From a virus: a stretch of DNA of 57,392 bases. This document shows positions 39,127 to 48,487 of the stretch, in pieces. Location of the stretch: positions 1 to 57,392 of the IMG/VR virus record IMGVR_UViG_3300048587_000172. One strand, written 5' to 3'. The notes beneath the pieces are model-generated. The model was given only the letters and a program-made list of their open reading frames with translations. It was not told the origin of the DNA and made no database searches. Every line of letters begins with the position of its first letter. Positions within the stretch are counted from its first letter, which is position 1. Both the position numbers and the translations under genes were made by a program.

Positions 39127-41835
39127 ATGGCTGTTCTTTCTGTAGCTATCGACGCAATGAAAGCCAAGATTGGCGCAGCTATTTTTCAACAAGCAACTAC
39201 TACGGTTCAGCAGAGTGCAAATCAAGCTTCAAAAGCTGTAAACAATACTTCTAATGAAATACGTAAATTAGAAACCACTACTAAAAATCTTTCCACAACT
39301 GTAAAAACCTTAATTACTTCTTTAGGACTTTCAATTACTGTTGCAGGTATCCTAAAGATTCTAAGAGATTTTGAAACAGGTGTTGTAAACGTAGATAAAA
39401 TCGCTAAGTTTACATCTACTGATTTAGAGTATTTTGAAAAGAGAATTATTTCTCTTTCTACTGCAATTCCTTCTACTACAAATGAGTTATTAAAAATCTC
39501 ACAGGAAGCTGCGAGATTAGGTATTGAAGGTGTAAATAATATTGAATTATTTACTGAAACAATTGCTAAGCTAGATAAATCCTCTACAAGTCTAAAAGGT
39601 GCTGATGCTGCAACAAGTTTAGCTAGAATTTTGAATGTTACAAATGAGGATATAAGTGGAGTTAGAACGCTTGCCGGTGTTATTTTACGATTAGGTGATA
39701 CTACAACAGTCAATGAAGCAAAAATTGCTTCAATGGCTAAAGAAGTTGCACGCGCTGGTGCAATCTTTAAAGTATCTTCAACGGATATTGCAGGTATTAG
39801 CGCTGCTTTTGCTGATGCTGGTACAGAGGCTTCTGTAGCCGCTACCACTTTCGGTAAAGTGATGCGTACAATTGAATCAGCAGTTATCAAAGGCGGTAAG
39901 GAATTAGACTTACTTGCTAAGGTAGCTGGTATTTCATCTAAAGAATTAAAAGAACTTTGGAATAGTAATACCGCTGATGCTTTCGGACAATTGTTAAAAG
40001 GGTTATCAGATATTAAAAATTCCGGCGGTAGTGTATCTCAAATCTTAGAAGCTATTGGTATTAAAGATGAACGTATTTTAAGAACAATTCAACCACTTAT
40101 TTATAACTACAAATTATATGCAGAAGCTATTAAAACTGCGCGTGATGAACAAGCAAGAGGTACTTATTTAAATGAACTTCACGAAAAACAGTTACAAACC
40201 TTAGATAGTCAAATAACTATCCTGAGAACTTCTCTTGAAGCTGTTGTTCTTAATTTAAGAGATAGTACGGGAGATATAGCTAATTTTGTAAAGTATATTT
40301 CAGAACTTGTTCGATATGCTGGCGGAGTTAGCGAATTTGCAGACAATTCTAAAGAAGCTTCCATAGATGTAAAAATATTAGGTGAAGCGTTAAAATATGC
40401 TTCATTAATGGCAGCTTTATTAATAGCTAGTAAGATTGCTGGTTATATTGCGTCTATTGGAATCAATGCAAAAGGTGCATCACTTGCATTAACTTCTCAT
40501 GCAAAAGCTGTAGGGGTAGTAGCAGCGGCATACGCTGGTTGGGAATTGGGTAAATGGGCGCATGATAATTTCGGTGCTGTTAGAGAGAATGCTTTAGATA
40601 CTATTTTTGCTTTAGATATTGCTAAAGATGGTATATTAGATTTTTTTGATAGTAGTAAAGGTGGTGAATTAACAAAAGGTAGACAAGGTGGAAATAACGC
40701 TTTTGAAAATAGCCGTGAATACGCAATGGGTAGAAAGTGGCAGGAATGGGATAAAGAAAGAAGTAAAATCAACGATGTTGCAGATTCATTAAATAAAGGT
40801 GCGGATGCTGCTACTGAAATGAAAAACAGAATGGATGAATTACGAAATTCTGGTTTCAGTAATAATGAGGCAATGGATATTGCATTAGGTAATACTGATG
40901 CAACTGGTGTATTTTTACAACGTATAAAATCAAAGTTAGAAGACGTTAAGAAAGATACGGCAGCAGCTTATTTAAATCCGTTGCAAAAAGAACAGCTTGA
41001 AATGGCAAAGGAATTAGAAGAGTTATCCGGCGGTGAGTTGTCTAATACGAAAGAATATCTTGAATTACAAAGAGAAATCAATACGGAATTAGCCAAACAA
41101 CAAGCAATAGCTTTAGACGTTCAATTAAGAAATTCAAACGCAAACCTGATTCTTGATAATGATTTAAAACGTAGGTATTTTGGTAATGAATTAGCAATAC
41201 AACAGGAAATTTCTAATCAACGTCGTCAATATGGTGAATTAGGTATTGAACCTGATGCACAATCTATTGCAGCGTATGAAACTTTATTAAGGGAACAGCA
41301 AAAGGTTATTGAACGTTCGAATCAAATTAATAATATAGCGGAAGGGATTGGAGATTCCTTTGCAGACTCTTTTGATGATGCTATATTAGGTGCTAAATCA
41401 TTTGGAGAGGCTGTAGCTTCTTTAGCTTCTGATATTCAACGTTTATTATTACGTCAATTAGTTTCTCAACCTATTGCAAATGTATTAACAAGTGCTGTAG
41501 GTGGAATGTTTGGCGGAATTATTCCCTCTGCAAATGGTAACATCTTTCAAAATGGGGATGTAGTACCTTTTGCAAATGGTGGTATAGTAAACTCGCCATT
41601 TATGTTCAATCTTAACAACGGGAAACGTGGTTTAATGGGTGAAAATGGTCCGGAAGGAATTTTACCCTTAGAGCGCGGTAGTGACGGGAAATTAGGAGTA
41701 CGTTCTAATGGTTCTGGTGGTGGTAATACTATAGTTCATAATCATACTTGGAACATTAACACACCTAATGCCGATTCTTTCCGTAGAAGCAGTGTACAAA
41801 TCAGAAATGAAGCGCAACGCGCAGTGAGTGGTTAA
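39127..41835 (+). CDS. Tail tape measure protein
   Basis: 902 residues. Helical N-terminus with a long Ala/Thr/Gln region, then an early hydrophobic segment (about 62-80) and the TP901-type core (STAIPSTTNELLKISQEAAR). A second hydrophobic region is near 425-470. The end has the typical Gly-rich signature FANGGIVNSPFMF and GLMGENGPEGILPLERG. Its length sets tail length: about 900 residues predicts roughly 135 nm at 1.5 angstrom per residue. Confidence 0.93.
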   Translation: MAVLSVAIDAMKAKIGAAIFQQATTTVQQSANQASKAVNNTSNEIRKLETTTKNLSTTVKTLITSLGLSITVAGILKILRDFETGVVNVDKIAKFTSTDLEYFEKRIISLSTAIPSTTNELLKISQEAARLGIEGVNNIELFTETIAKLDKSSTSLKGADAATSLARILNVTNEDISGVRTLAGVILRLGDTTTVNEAKIASMAKEVARAGAIFKVSSTDIAGISAAFADAGTEASVAATTFGKVMRTIESAVIKGGKELDLLAKVAGISSKELKELWNSNTADAFGQLLKGLSDIKNSGGSVSQILEAIGIKDERILRTIQPLIYNYKLYAEAIKTARDEQARGTYLNELHEKQLQTLDSQITILRTSLEAVVLNLRDSTGDIANFVKYISELVRYAGGVSEFADNSKEASIDVKILGEALKYASLMAALLIASKIAGYIASIGINAKGASLALTSHAKAVGVVAAAYAGWELGKWAHDNFGAVRENALDTIFALDIAKDGILDFFDSSKGGELTKGRQGGNNAFENSREYAMGRKWQEWDKERSKINDVADSLNKGADAATEMKNRMDELRNSGFSNNEAMDIALGNTDATGVFLQRIKSKLEDVKKDTAAAYLNPLQKEQLEMAKELEELSGGELSNTKEYLELQREINTELAKQQAIALDVQLRNSNANLILDNDLKRRYFGNELAIQQEISNQRRQYGELGIEPDAQSIAAYETLLREQQKVIERSNQINNIAEGIGDSFADSFDDAILGAKSFGEAVASLASDIQRLLLRQLVSQPIANVLTSAVGGMFGGIIPSANGNIFQNGDVVPFANGGIVNSPFMFNLNNGKRGLMGENGPEGILPLERGSDGKLGVRSNGSGGGNTIVHNHTWNINTPNADSFRRSSVQIRNEAQRAVSG

Positions 41836-41836
41836 A

Positions 41837-42541
41837 ATGCCAGCAGAATTTCATGAAGTCAGAATAAAAGATAATTATAGTTTTGGTTCAAAAACTGGAC
41901 CGGGATTTTCTACGCGCGTTTTTCAACGTGATAGTGGATTCAATTCAAGACTTGCACGTTGGGAATATTCTCAACGTAAGTTTTCTATTAGCTATTCAAT
42001 TAGAAGTTTAGATGATATAGCGTATCTTCAACGTTTCTACCTTTGCAGAGGTGGTCCGTTATTTGGTTTTAGATTGAAGCATTTAGATGATTACACAACA
42101 GCACAAAATGGAAGAAATGCTCCTACGGCGTTAGATCAGCAAATCAGACCAATTGGAATGAGCGGTCAATATTATCAAATTGAAAAAGCTTATTTAGACG
42201 ATCAGGGATTTATTCGTTACCGTCCAATTACTAAACCAGTAGGTGGAACAGTATTAGTTGCTTTTGATGGTATTGTTCAAGTAAGTGGTTTTACAGTTGA
42301 TACTACGCAAGGTTTAATTAATTTCTCTTCTCCGGTTGATCCAGAAATAATAGTAACTTGTGGATGTGTATTTGATGTACCGGTTAGATTTGCAGAAAAT
42401 TTTACTATGTCAGCTTCAATTGATTCATTTGAAAGTGGTAGCGTAAATGTAGAGTTAGTTGAATTGATAGCTGAAAATTTGAATAAAAACTATGTTACAC
42501 CATTCCCTAATACCAATGATGAAACAGGTGGTATAGTATAA
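41837..42541 (+). CDS. Distal tail protein, DUF2460 (copy 1)
   Basis: 234 residues from ATG 41837. EFHEVRIKDNYSFGSKTGPG, RWEYSQRKFSISY, and FYLCRGGPLFGFRLKHLDDY are the DUF2460 pattern, as in gene-transfer-agent tail modules. It forms part of the tail tip between tube and hub. The next gene is a tandem relative. Confidence 0.88.
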   Translation: MPAEFHEVRIKDNYSFGSKTGPGFSTRVFQRDSGFNSRLARWEYSQRKFSISYSIRSLDDIAYLQRFYLCRGGPLFGFRLKHLDDYTTAQNGRNAPTALDQQIRPIGMSGQYYQIEKAYLDDQGFIRYRPITKPVGGTVLVAFDGIVQVSGFTVDTTQGLINFSSPVDPEIIVTCGCVFDVPVRFAENFTMSASIDSFESGSVNVELVELIAENLNKNYVTPFPNTNDETGGIV

Positions 42542-43935
42542 TGCAATTTCATGAAGTTTTATTTCCTCAACGATTAAGTTATGGTACTAGAGGCGGTCCG
42601 CGCTTTGATACTAACGTGATTATGACACGTAGAGGGAATGAAATTCGTGAAGCTAGAACTAGAAACCCGATTCGAGAATATGACGTAAGATGTACAACTT
42701 TTAATCGTGATGAATTAATTGAATTGTACAACTTTTTTATGGCTAGGAAAGGTTCTGTTTTTGGATTTAGGTTTCGTGATTACTTAGATTATTCTACAAA
42801 AATTAATGGTAGAGATATTCCCGGTAAAGATCATCCGTTATATATATATCCAGATGGAACTTTACAATTACAGAAATTGTATGAAGATGGTGGGTATTAT
42901 CATCGACGTTTAATATTTAAACCTATTGAAGGGTCTGTAGTAATTTACAGTGGTGATACTGTTTTAGTTGAAGGTGTTGATTACACTGTTAATTATGAAA
43001 ATGGAGTTGTTACACCTATTAATTCTTTATCTGGTGTAATGACTGGATGTTTATTTGATGTACCTGTTAATTTCGCGCCTGATACAGATAAGTTTTTCCA
43101 AATTGTTTTAGAAGATTATGATATCGGAAATGTTCAATCACTAAAATTGATTGAAATTAAACAGTTGATTCAAACATTACCTTCAATTGATGGTCCGGGT
43201 ACTGAAAATTATCCGGGACCGGGACCGGGTATAGCAGGTGGCGGTGGAAGCGATCCAGACCCCCTTCCCGGCTGTGTAACGTGTGGGGGTGGCTCTGACC
43301 CTTCCCCTGACTACGGAAGCACTCCACCGCCACAGGAACCGCCACCAGTGCCTATCCTGCCCGGTTGGTATGGGGTGTTTAACTGTGAGACAGGCGAGCA
43401 GGTGGCCAGCCGGATTTTTTCAAGTGATATTTCTGGATCATTACCGTGGTATTTTCGCGATGGGGAATCTGGCGATTGTTTTTATGTCACTGAAACAAGT
43501 GATGTATCACAAACCGAACCAGATGAAGGTGATAAAATTGTTTATGCAGTAAGTGTTGAAGATTGCGACGATGAAGGTTGTGATTGTTTACGTTGTCAAG
43601 CATGTTCAAATGAATTATGTCGTGAAACAGTCACATTGAAATATACTAATAACGATTCAAATAAAAACTTCGAGATACCTTTAGAATTAACCCCTAGTAA
43701 ATTGCAATGGGTAGGGAGTGATATTTCAGGCGGTCAAACACGAAATGTTACTTTATCGTGTACACATACCGGATTCGGTGTAATTATTGTTGGCTCAATC
43801 GTAGGTGGTGATTATTGGTCAATGGCAACCGGTGCATTTTGTCCAATCGGAACTTTTGATACGCACATTGGTTCACCCGGTTCGGGATCATTAGGAATTG
43901 CATCAAGTAATGGTGGTAATTTGCGTCTCGTTTAA
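42541..43935 (+). CDS. DUF2460 protein (copy 2) with extra C-terminal domain
   Basis: 464 residues. Residues 1-215 repeat the DUF2460 fold (QFHEVLFPQRLSYGTRGGPR, FFMARKGSVFGFRFRDYLDY). Residues about 217-280 are a Gly/Pro/Ser/Asp linker whose DNA (about 43190-43410) is sharply more GC-rich than the genome. Residues 280-464 are a Cys-rich (EDCDDEGCDCLRCQACSNEL) and strand-rich domain of unknown fold. It is probably a displayed adhesin or stabiliser grafted on the tail tip. Confidence 0.8.
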   Translation: MQFHEVLFPQRLSYGTRGGPRFDTNVIMTRRGNEIREARTRNPIREYDVRCTTFNRDELIELYNFFMARKGSVFGFRFRDYLDYSTKINGRDIPGKDHPLYIYPDGTLQLQKLYEDGGYYHRRLIFKPIEGSVVIYSGDTVLVEGVDYTVNYENGVVTPINSLSGVMTGCLFDVPVNFAPDTDKFFQIVLEDYDIGNVQSLKLIEIKQLIQTLPSIDGPGTENYPGPGPGIAGGGGSDPDPLPGCVTCGGGSDPSPDYGSTPPPQEPPPVPILPGWYGVFNCETGEQVASRIFSSDISGSLPWYFRDGESGDCFYVTETSDVSQTEPDEGDKIVYAVSVEDCDDEGCDCLRCQACSNELCRETVTLKYTNNDSNKNFEIPLELTPSKLQWVGSDISGGQTRNVTLSCTHTGFGVIIVGSIVGGDYWSMATGAFCPIGTFDTHIGSPGSGSLGIASSNGGNLRLV

Positions 43936-44285
43936 TGCCATACGTACGTACACAACGTGATGATGAATTAGCCGCATTGCGATTAGCAATTCGTCGCGGT
44001 GAAATTAGTAGACCTAAACCGAAATTATCAAGTTTCGCGAAAGCTGCATTATTCGGAAAATATACTTCTCTTGAAATTGTGAACGAACGTATAGAGATTT
44101 GTAGAGAATGTGATAATTTCAAACCTTTTGACGAAACGAAAATAGAGGGTGCGTGTATTCGATGCGGATGTAAAGTTTCGAAAGAAGAAAAGTCTATTCG
44201 AAACTTAGCAGCATACGAAGAAAATTTGCCTGAATGGGGATGTAAACACAAACAACGTTCTTTAGGTAAAGGATGGAAAAGATAA
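43935..44285 (+). CDS. Zinc-binding protein in the tail-tip operon
   Basis: 116 residues. C56-x2-C59, C74-x2-C77-x-C79 and C103 (ICRECDN, CIRCGCK, EWGCKHK) suggest a zinc site. The N-terminal half is basic (RLAIRRGEISRPKPKL). It lies between DUF2460 and DUF2163 with one-base overlaps on both sides, so it belongs to tail-tip assembly, but no tail protein of this type is familiar to me. Confidence 0.65.
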   Translation: MPYVRTQRDDELAALRLAIRRGEISRPKPKLSSFAKAALFGKYTSLEIVNERIEICRECDNFKPFDETKIEGACIRCGCKVSKEEKSIRNLAAYEENLPEWGCKHKQRSLGKGWKR

Positions 44286-45160
44286 TGGCAATTCCACTTA
44301 CTACAATTCAACAAGAATATTTAGATGAAAGTAATGCTTTAACTTTCTGTAAGTTAATTAAAATTATCTGTAAAGATGGTACTGTTATTAGAATGACCGA
44401 TCATGATTCTGAATTAACCTTTAATGAAGAATTATATTTACCATTAGGTTCTGCAAATGCTTCCGCTGTACAAAGACCGTTAGGGTTAAGAGAGAGAAAT
44501 ATTGAATTTGTTGGAGTGTTAGAATCAGACGCGATTACACATGAAGATTTAAGAGCGGGTAAATATAGAGACGCAATCGTAAATATTTTCATTGTTAATT
44601 GGAAAACAATGACAATGGGTGCATTCAGAAATGATGTATTCTGGATTAATGATACTACATTTTCTGGTGATGAGTGGCAAGCTAAATTAGGTAGCCTTAG
44701 TTCATTTCTATCAAAACCAGTAGGTAGAATATACACTAGAACATGTAGGCATGTTTTAGGCGATTCAGGATGTAAAGTAGATTTAGAACCTTATACATTT
44801 ACTGGTGAAGTTATTGCTAGTGACCCTAAGCGTTCAACGTTTACCAGTGATTTAGATACTCAAGAGGATCATTATTTTTCACATGGCTATGTAATTTGGT
44901 TGACTGGCAATAATGCAGGCTATAAAACAGAGATATTTTCATATTTACAAGATGATGGCCACTTCATTTTGAAATTAGATACTAATAAAGATATCTTACC
45001 CGGCGACACTTTCAGCGCTATTGCAGGGTGTGATAGAGCAATTTTAACATGTAATGAGAAATTCGGTAATCAAACAAACTATGGTGGTTTTCCTTTTATA
45101 CCGGGAACTGATAAAATGTTAGAATCTCCGACACCCGGCGCACCGGTGATTGAATCATAG
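44285..45160 (+). CDS. Tail-tip protein, DUF2163 / BR0599 family
   Basis: 291 residues from ATG 44285. FCKLIKIICKDGTVIRMTDH, then TRTCRHVLGDSGCKV near 155-170 and CDRAILTCNEKFGNQTNYGG, FPFIPGTDK at the end are the DUF2163 plus BR0599 signatures found next to DUF2460 in GTA-like tails. The paired cysteines probably bind a metal or form a cluster. A tail-tip hub component. Confidence 0.9.
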   Translation: MAIPLTTIQQEYLDESNALTFCKLIKIICKDGTVIRMTDHDSELTFNEELYLPLGSANASAVQRPLGLRERNIEFVGVLESDAITHEDLRAGKYRDAIVNIFIVNWKTMTMGAFRNDVFWINDTTFSGDEWQAKLGSLSSFLSKPVGRIYTRTCRHVLGDSGCKVDLEPYTFTGEVIASDPKRSTFTSDLDTQEDHYFSHGYVIWLTGNNAGYKTEIFSYLQDDGHFILKLDTNKDILPGDTFSAIAGCDRAILTCNEKFGNQTNYGGFPFIPGTDKMLESPTPGAPVIES

Positions 45161-45167
45161 GTGAAAT

Positions 45168-45617
45168 ATGACAAAATCTGAAATTGTAGAAGAAGCGAAA
45201 ACTTGGATAGACACACCTTTTCATCATCAAGGTAGGCTTAAAAATTACATCAACGAGAAAGGTGAATTAAAAAAAGGTGGAGTAGACTGCGCAGGTATTA
45301 TTGTTGGAGTCTTAAACCACTTCAACATTAAACATAAAGACTATACAGGTTATACACGTGAAGAATCTTCACATATGATGTTGGACTCTTTGCAGTCGTC
45401 ATGTGAGAAAATAGAAGAATTAGAACCCGGTGCAATCGTTTTATTCTGGCAACGTAGATTTGAAAATACTAATCATATCGGCATTATGAGTGGATTTAAC
45501 ACTCTTATTCATGCCGATCAAAGACCGGGAATTAATAGAGTAACACTAATTCGAATCAACAATAAAATTCGTTCACAAATTCATTCAATTTACAGACTAC
45601 CGGGAGCGGTGGATTAA
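45168..45617 (+). CDS. NlpC/P60 family tail peptidase
   Basis: 149 residues with TAGGTGA upstream. GGVDCAGIIVGVLN places the catalytic cysteine at residue 41, and TNHIGIMSG the histidine near 104. Standard place in the DUF2460-DUF2163-NlpC-hub cassette. It would cut peptidoglycan cross-bridges or process tail proteins during entry. Confidence 0.88.
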   Translation: MTKSEIVEEAKTWIDTPFHHQGRLKNYINEKGELKKGGVDCAGIIVGVLNHFNIKHKDYTGYTREESSHMMLDSLQSSCEKIEELEPGAIVLFWQRRFENTNHIGIMSGFNTLIHADQRPGINRVTLIRINNKIRSQIHSIYRLPGAVD

Positions 45618-48059
45618 ATGGCTACTCTTGCATTATTTGCAGCAGGTTCATTAGTTGGTTCAACTTTTGGAACATTCTCGTTTTTAGGTGCGACAATTAC
45701 AGGCGCTGCAATCGGCGGCGCTTTAGGTGGTGCCGTTGGCGGTATTGTTGATAGTATGTTTGTATATCCTGCTATATTCAAACAAAAGCAAGCAGATATT
45801 CAAGGTCCGAGATTAGATGATATTAGATTACAAACCGCTTCGGAAGGCTCACCTACTAATATTTGCTTTGGTCCGCAAAATCGAGTTGCAGGTACTTTAA
45901 TTTGGCGTAGTCAAATTTTTGAAGGTACAGACGAACAGAAAGTTTCTAGTGGTAGTGGGAAGAAAGGTCAATCATCTACTGTTACAACATCAGTTTTTTC
46001 TATTCATTGTGCTATCGCAATTTGCGAAGGTGATATTAACAACGTAATGAAGATATGGGCTGATAGTAAAGTTATTTATGATATAACCGGTGATACACCA
46101 ATTAAAGATTCAGAAGCGTTTGAATCTATGACTATTTATATGGGTACTGATACTCAAGAACCTGACCCTTTAATCCAATCATTTGAAACAGAAGAATCTA
46201 CACCAGCTTTTCGTGGTACTGCCTACGTAGTATTTGAATATCTGCAAATGGGTGTATTTGGAAATAGAATCCCACAATTTACTTTTCTAGTTCGTGGACA
46301 TAGTTCTTTAACAGTTGGTAGTTGTATTACTCGTCTTTTATATCGCGCGGGTATTTCTGGTGACAGGATTATTACATCTGCTTTAACTGCAAAAGAGGTT
46401 AAAGGGTACGCGCTTAGTGGACCACAAGAAACAAATCGTGCAATAGAATCTCTTCTTTTAACCTACGATATTCTTGCAAAAGAACGTAACGGTAAACTTC
46501 ATTTTTTTGAACGTGATGATAGTAGCTACGTAGAAGTATTAGAAGATGATTTAGCAGCGCATGAACCTAGCCAAGAAACACCTAAAGATATAACAGTAAC
46601 AGAAGTTGCAGATAGGCAACTTCCTAGCAGAGTTGTTTTTTCTTTTATTGATGAAGAAGCTGATTATGGTAGGGGTAGTATTAATGAACCTATCATCAAT
46701 TCTAATTTACCAATTATTGAATCGTATGATGTTCCGTTGGTAATGAATGCAGAAGATGCTAGGGCAATTGCACATAGGATGTTGTGGTCAAAGTATGCTG
46801 AACGTGGACAAATAGAAATTACATTACCACCAAAGTATATCAATATAGAAGAAGGGGATTTACTTTTAATTCAAAGTAAAGATGAAGTTTATTCTTCACG
46901 TATTAATGAACTGCAAATTGGTGATAATTACTTGATTCAAGTTCGCGCTACTTTGGAACAAATACAAACTTTAAGAAAACCTAACCTTCCATATCAACCA
47001 CCAAAACGTCCACCTAATACTGAACCTTATGAAGCGCCTGATTTACATGTTGAATTATTTACAATAGCTGCATTATCGGCTGAACACTATCAGAAGTTTG
47101 GAATTTATTACGCTATTGCTACAAAAAATAGTGATGGTGAAATAGATGGTAATGTAGCTTATCGTGGTGGAAAATTATATTCTTCTCCCGGCGGTTCTGA
47201 CTATGTTGAAATCGGAACTTTGCCGTCACGCGCACATATGGGAAAAGTTATTGATCCTATAGGATTAGAGTCTGTTGATATTTATGATGAATGGGATGAT
47301 ATTTCAGAATTAGTTGTGTACATGTATAGCGGCAAATTAGAAAGCCATCCTAAAGCTAGTGTTTATGCGTCTAATACTTTGAACAGAATGTTAGTTAATT
47401 TTGAAATGATCGCATTTGCGAATGCAGAATTAATTGACGAGAAAACTTATAAGCTTACAGGATTGTTGCGAGGGTTAAGAGGTACTGATTTCACTTTAGC
47501 AAATCACTCCGCTGATGAAAGAGTTATTCTTTTAACTAATTCTACTATAGGTTTTATTGAACTTACAAATAGTGAATATAATTATCCACCATATATCCGT
47601 GCGGTGCCGTATGGATCATTTGTAGGGGATGAAACAGATATATCACTATCTGGTTATGAAATTTGGCAGACTGCCGCGCCTTTACCAGTTGTGGATATTC
47701 AGCGCGATCCAAGTGAGGAACCTTTAACAAATGATTTATTTATTAAGTGGACTCGTCAAAGCCGCGCAATAATGCGAAGATTTGAAACTAAAAACGGCCC
47801 TAGACTTGATCCATTTGAAAAATATCGTGTACGATTTTATTCAGGTTCGTCGACGGAAGGTCCGTTTAGACAGGAAGTCATTGTAACTGTTAATATAAAC
47901 GATAATGATGATTACCCTCATTATTTATGGACTGCTGATGAACAGAGTGGGCACGGTCATACACCGGGTGATACTTGCACTGTAACAATAACTCCAATAT
48001 CTCCGTATGACATTCCAACTAGGCCGATTGCAATTCCAGCCGTTGAAGTATTCAATTAA
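45618..48059 (+). CDS. Tail tip hub protein (GTA-type, Phage_tail_3-like)
   Basis: 813 residues. A hydrophobic Gly-rich N-terminus (about 1-50, TITGAAIGGALGGAVGGIV) resembles a membrane-inserting glycine zipper. GPQNRVAGTLIW and RITSALTAKEVKG-like segments, an ENLER-type middle and a C-terminal strand-rich part match the GTA host-specificity hub family. It closes the tail-tip operon and probably contacts the membrane on DNA ejection. Confidence 0.85.
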   Translation: MATLALFAAGSLVGSTFGTFSFLGATITGAAIGGALGGAVGGIVDSMFVYPAIFKQKQADIQGPRLDDIRLQTASEGSPTNICFGPQNRVAGTLIWRSQIFEGTDEQKVSSGSGKKGQSSTVTTSVFSIHCAIAICEGDINNVMKIWADSKVIYDITGDTPIKDSEAFESMTIYMGTDTQEPDPLIQSFETEESTPAFRGTAYVVFEYLQMGVFGNRIPQFTFLVRGHSSLTVGSCITRLLYRAGISGDRIITSALTAKEVKGYALSGPQETNRAIESLLLTYDILAKERNGKLHFFERDDSSYVEVLEDDLAAHEPSQETPKDITVTEVADRQLPSRVVFSFIDEEADYGRGSINEPIINSNLPIIESYDVPLVMNAEDARAIAHRMLWSKYAERGQIEITLPPKYINIEEGDLLLIQSKDEVYSSRINELQIGDNYLIQVRATLEQIQTLRKPNLPYQPPKRPPNTEPYEAPDLHVELFTIAALSAEHYQKFGIYYAIATKNSDGEIDGNVAYRGGKLYSSPGGSDYVEIGTLPSRAHMGKVIDPIGLESVDIYDEWDDISELVVYMYSGKLESHPKASVYASNTLNRMLVNFEMIAFANAELIDEKTYKLTGLLRGLRGTDFTLANHSADERVILLTNSTIGFIELTNSEYNYPPYIRAVPYGSFVGDETDISLSGYEIWQTAAPLPVVDIQRDPSEEPLTNDLFIKWTRQSRAIMRRFETKNGPRLDPFEKYRVRFYSGSSTEGPFRQEVIVTVNINDNDDYPHYLWTADEQSGHGHTPGDTCTVTITPISPYDIPTRPIAIPAVEVFN

Positions 48060-48246
48060 AAATACCTAGTAGTAATCAGGTACTTTTGTTGATGTTTTGT
48101 CTTTGGATTCTGAAAACACCTTATAGACTGGGTAAGTTTCACGGTAGATTTCCAGTGATTGTAAGTGCTGTAAATTTACCGTGAATTTCCTTAAGTTCTT
48201 ATGGAATATATACTTATATATACAATACAAATACAATACTCCTATA

Positions 48247-48310
48247 TACCCTGTTTTAGAAAGAGAAGAAGATATAGCGAAAGTTCCGGCAGACCATCAG
48301 GTATTTTTAA
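48247..48310 (+). repeat. 64-bp duplicated element, copy B
   Basis: Copy of 17373-17436 with 7 substitutions and no gap. Differences cluster in the middle, where GG-CAGA-CC replaces CGG-TTGA-CCG. The left 30 bases are identical. Confidence 0.9.
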
Positions 48311-48409
48311 CATGCGAAACCTTAAACGTTAAAAACAATCAAAAGACGATACAGAGATAGAGTAGCCGACACCTATCGGTTACTTACAGATAAAACCGGA
48401 AAATTTTCT

Positions 48410-48438
48410 TGACAACGGGTTAATAAACAAGTAAAGTG
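48410..48438 (+). promoter_or_regulatory. Promoter for the replication operon
   Basis: TTGACA (48410-48415), 17 bases, TAAAGT (48433-48438), 50 bases before the SNF2 helicase start. Confidence 0.6.
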
Positions 48439-48487
48439 AACTATTCAATGATAGTTGTGATACAGTCAAATTTTGATAGGTAATTTT

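Larger units (their letters stand above)
48061..48487 (+). other. Non-coding region B: hairpins, duplicated element, promoter
   Basis: 427 bases without a gene. TTCACGGTAGATTT (48138-48151) pairs with AAATTTACCGTGAA (one wobble). A TATA-rich stretch (48205-48246) and the 64-bp element (48247-48310) follow, then a hairpin AGTAGCCGA/TCGGTTACT (48361-48382), a promoter, and a leader resembling 2763-2790. Confidence 0.7.

Noticed and set aside
39222-39890. 222-codon open frame on the minus strand
   Set aside because: It is antisense to the tape measure gene, has no ribosome-binding site, and its composition (Ser/Val/Ile/Ala-rich) is that of a complement of an Ala/Thr/Lys-coding strand.
43784-44314. 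176-codon minus-strand open frame
   Set aside because: It covers the ends of three well-supported + strand tail genes and has no start signal.
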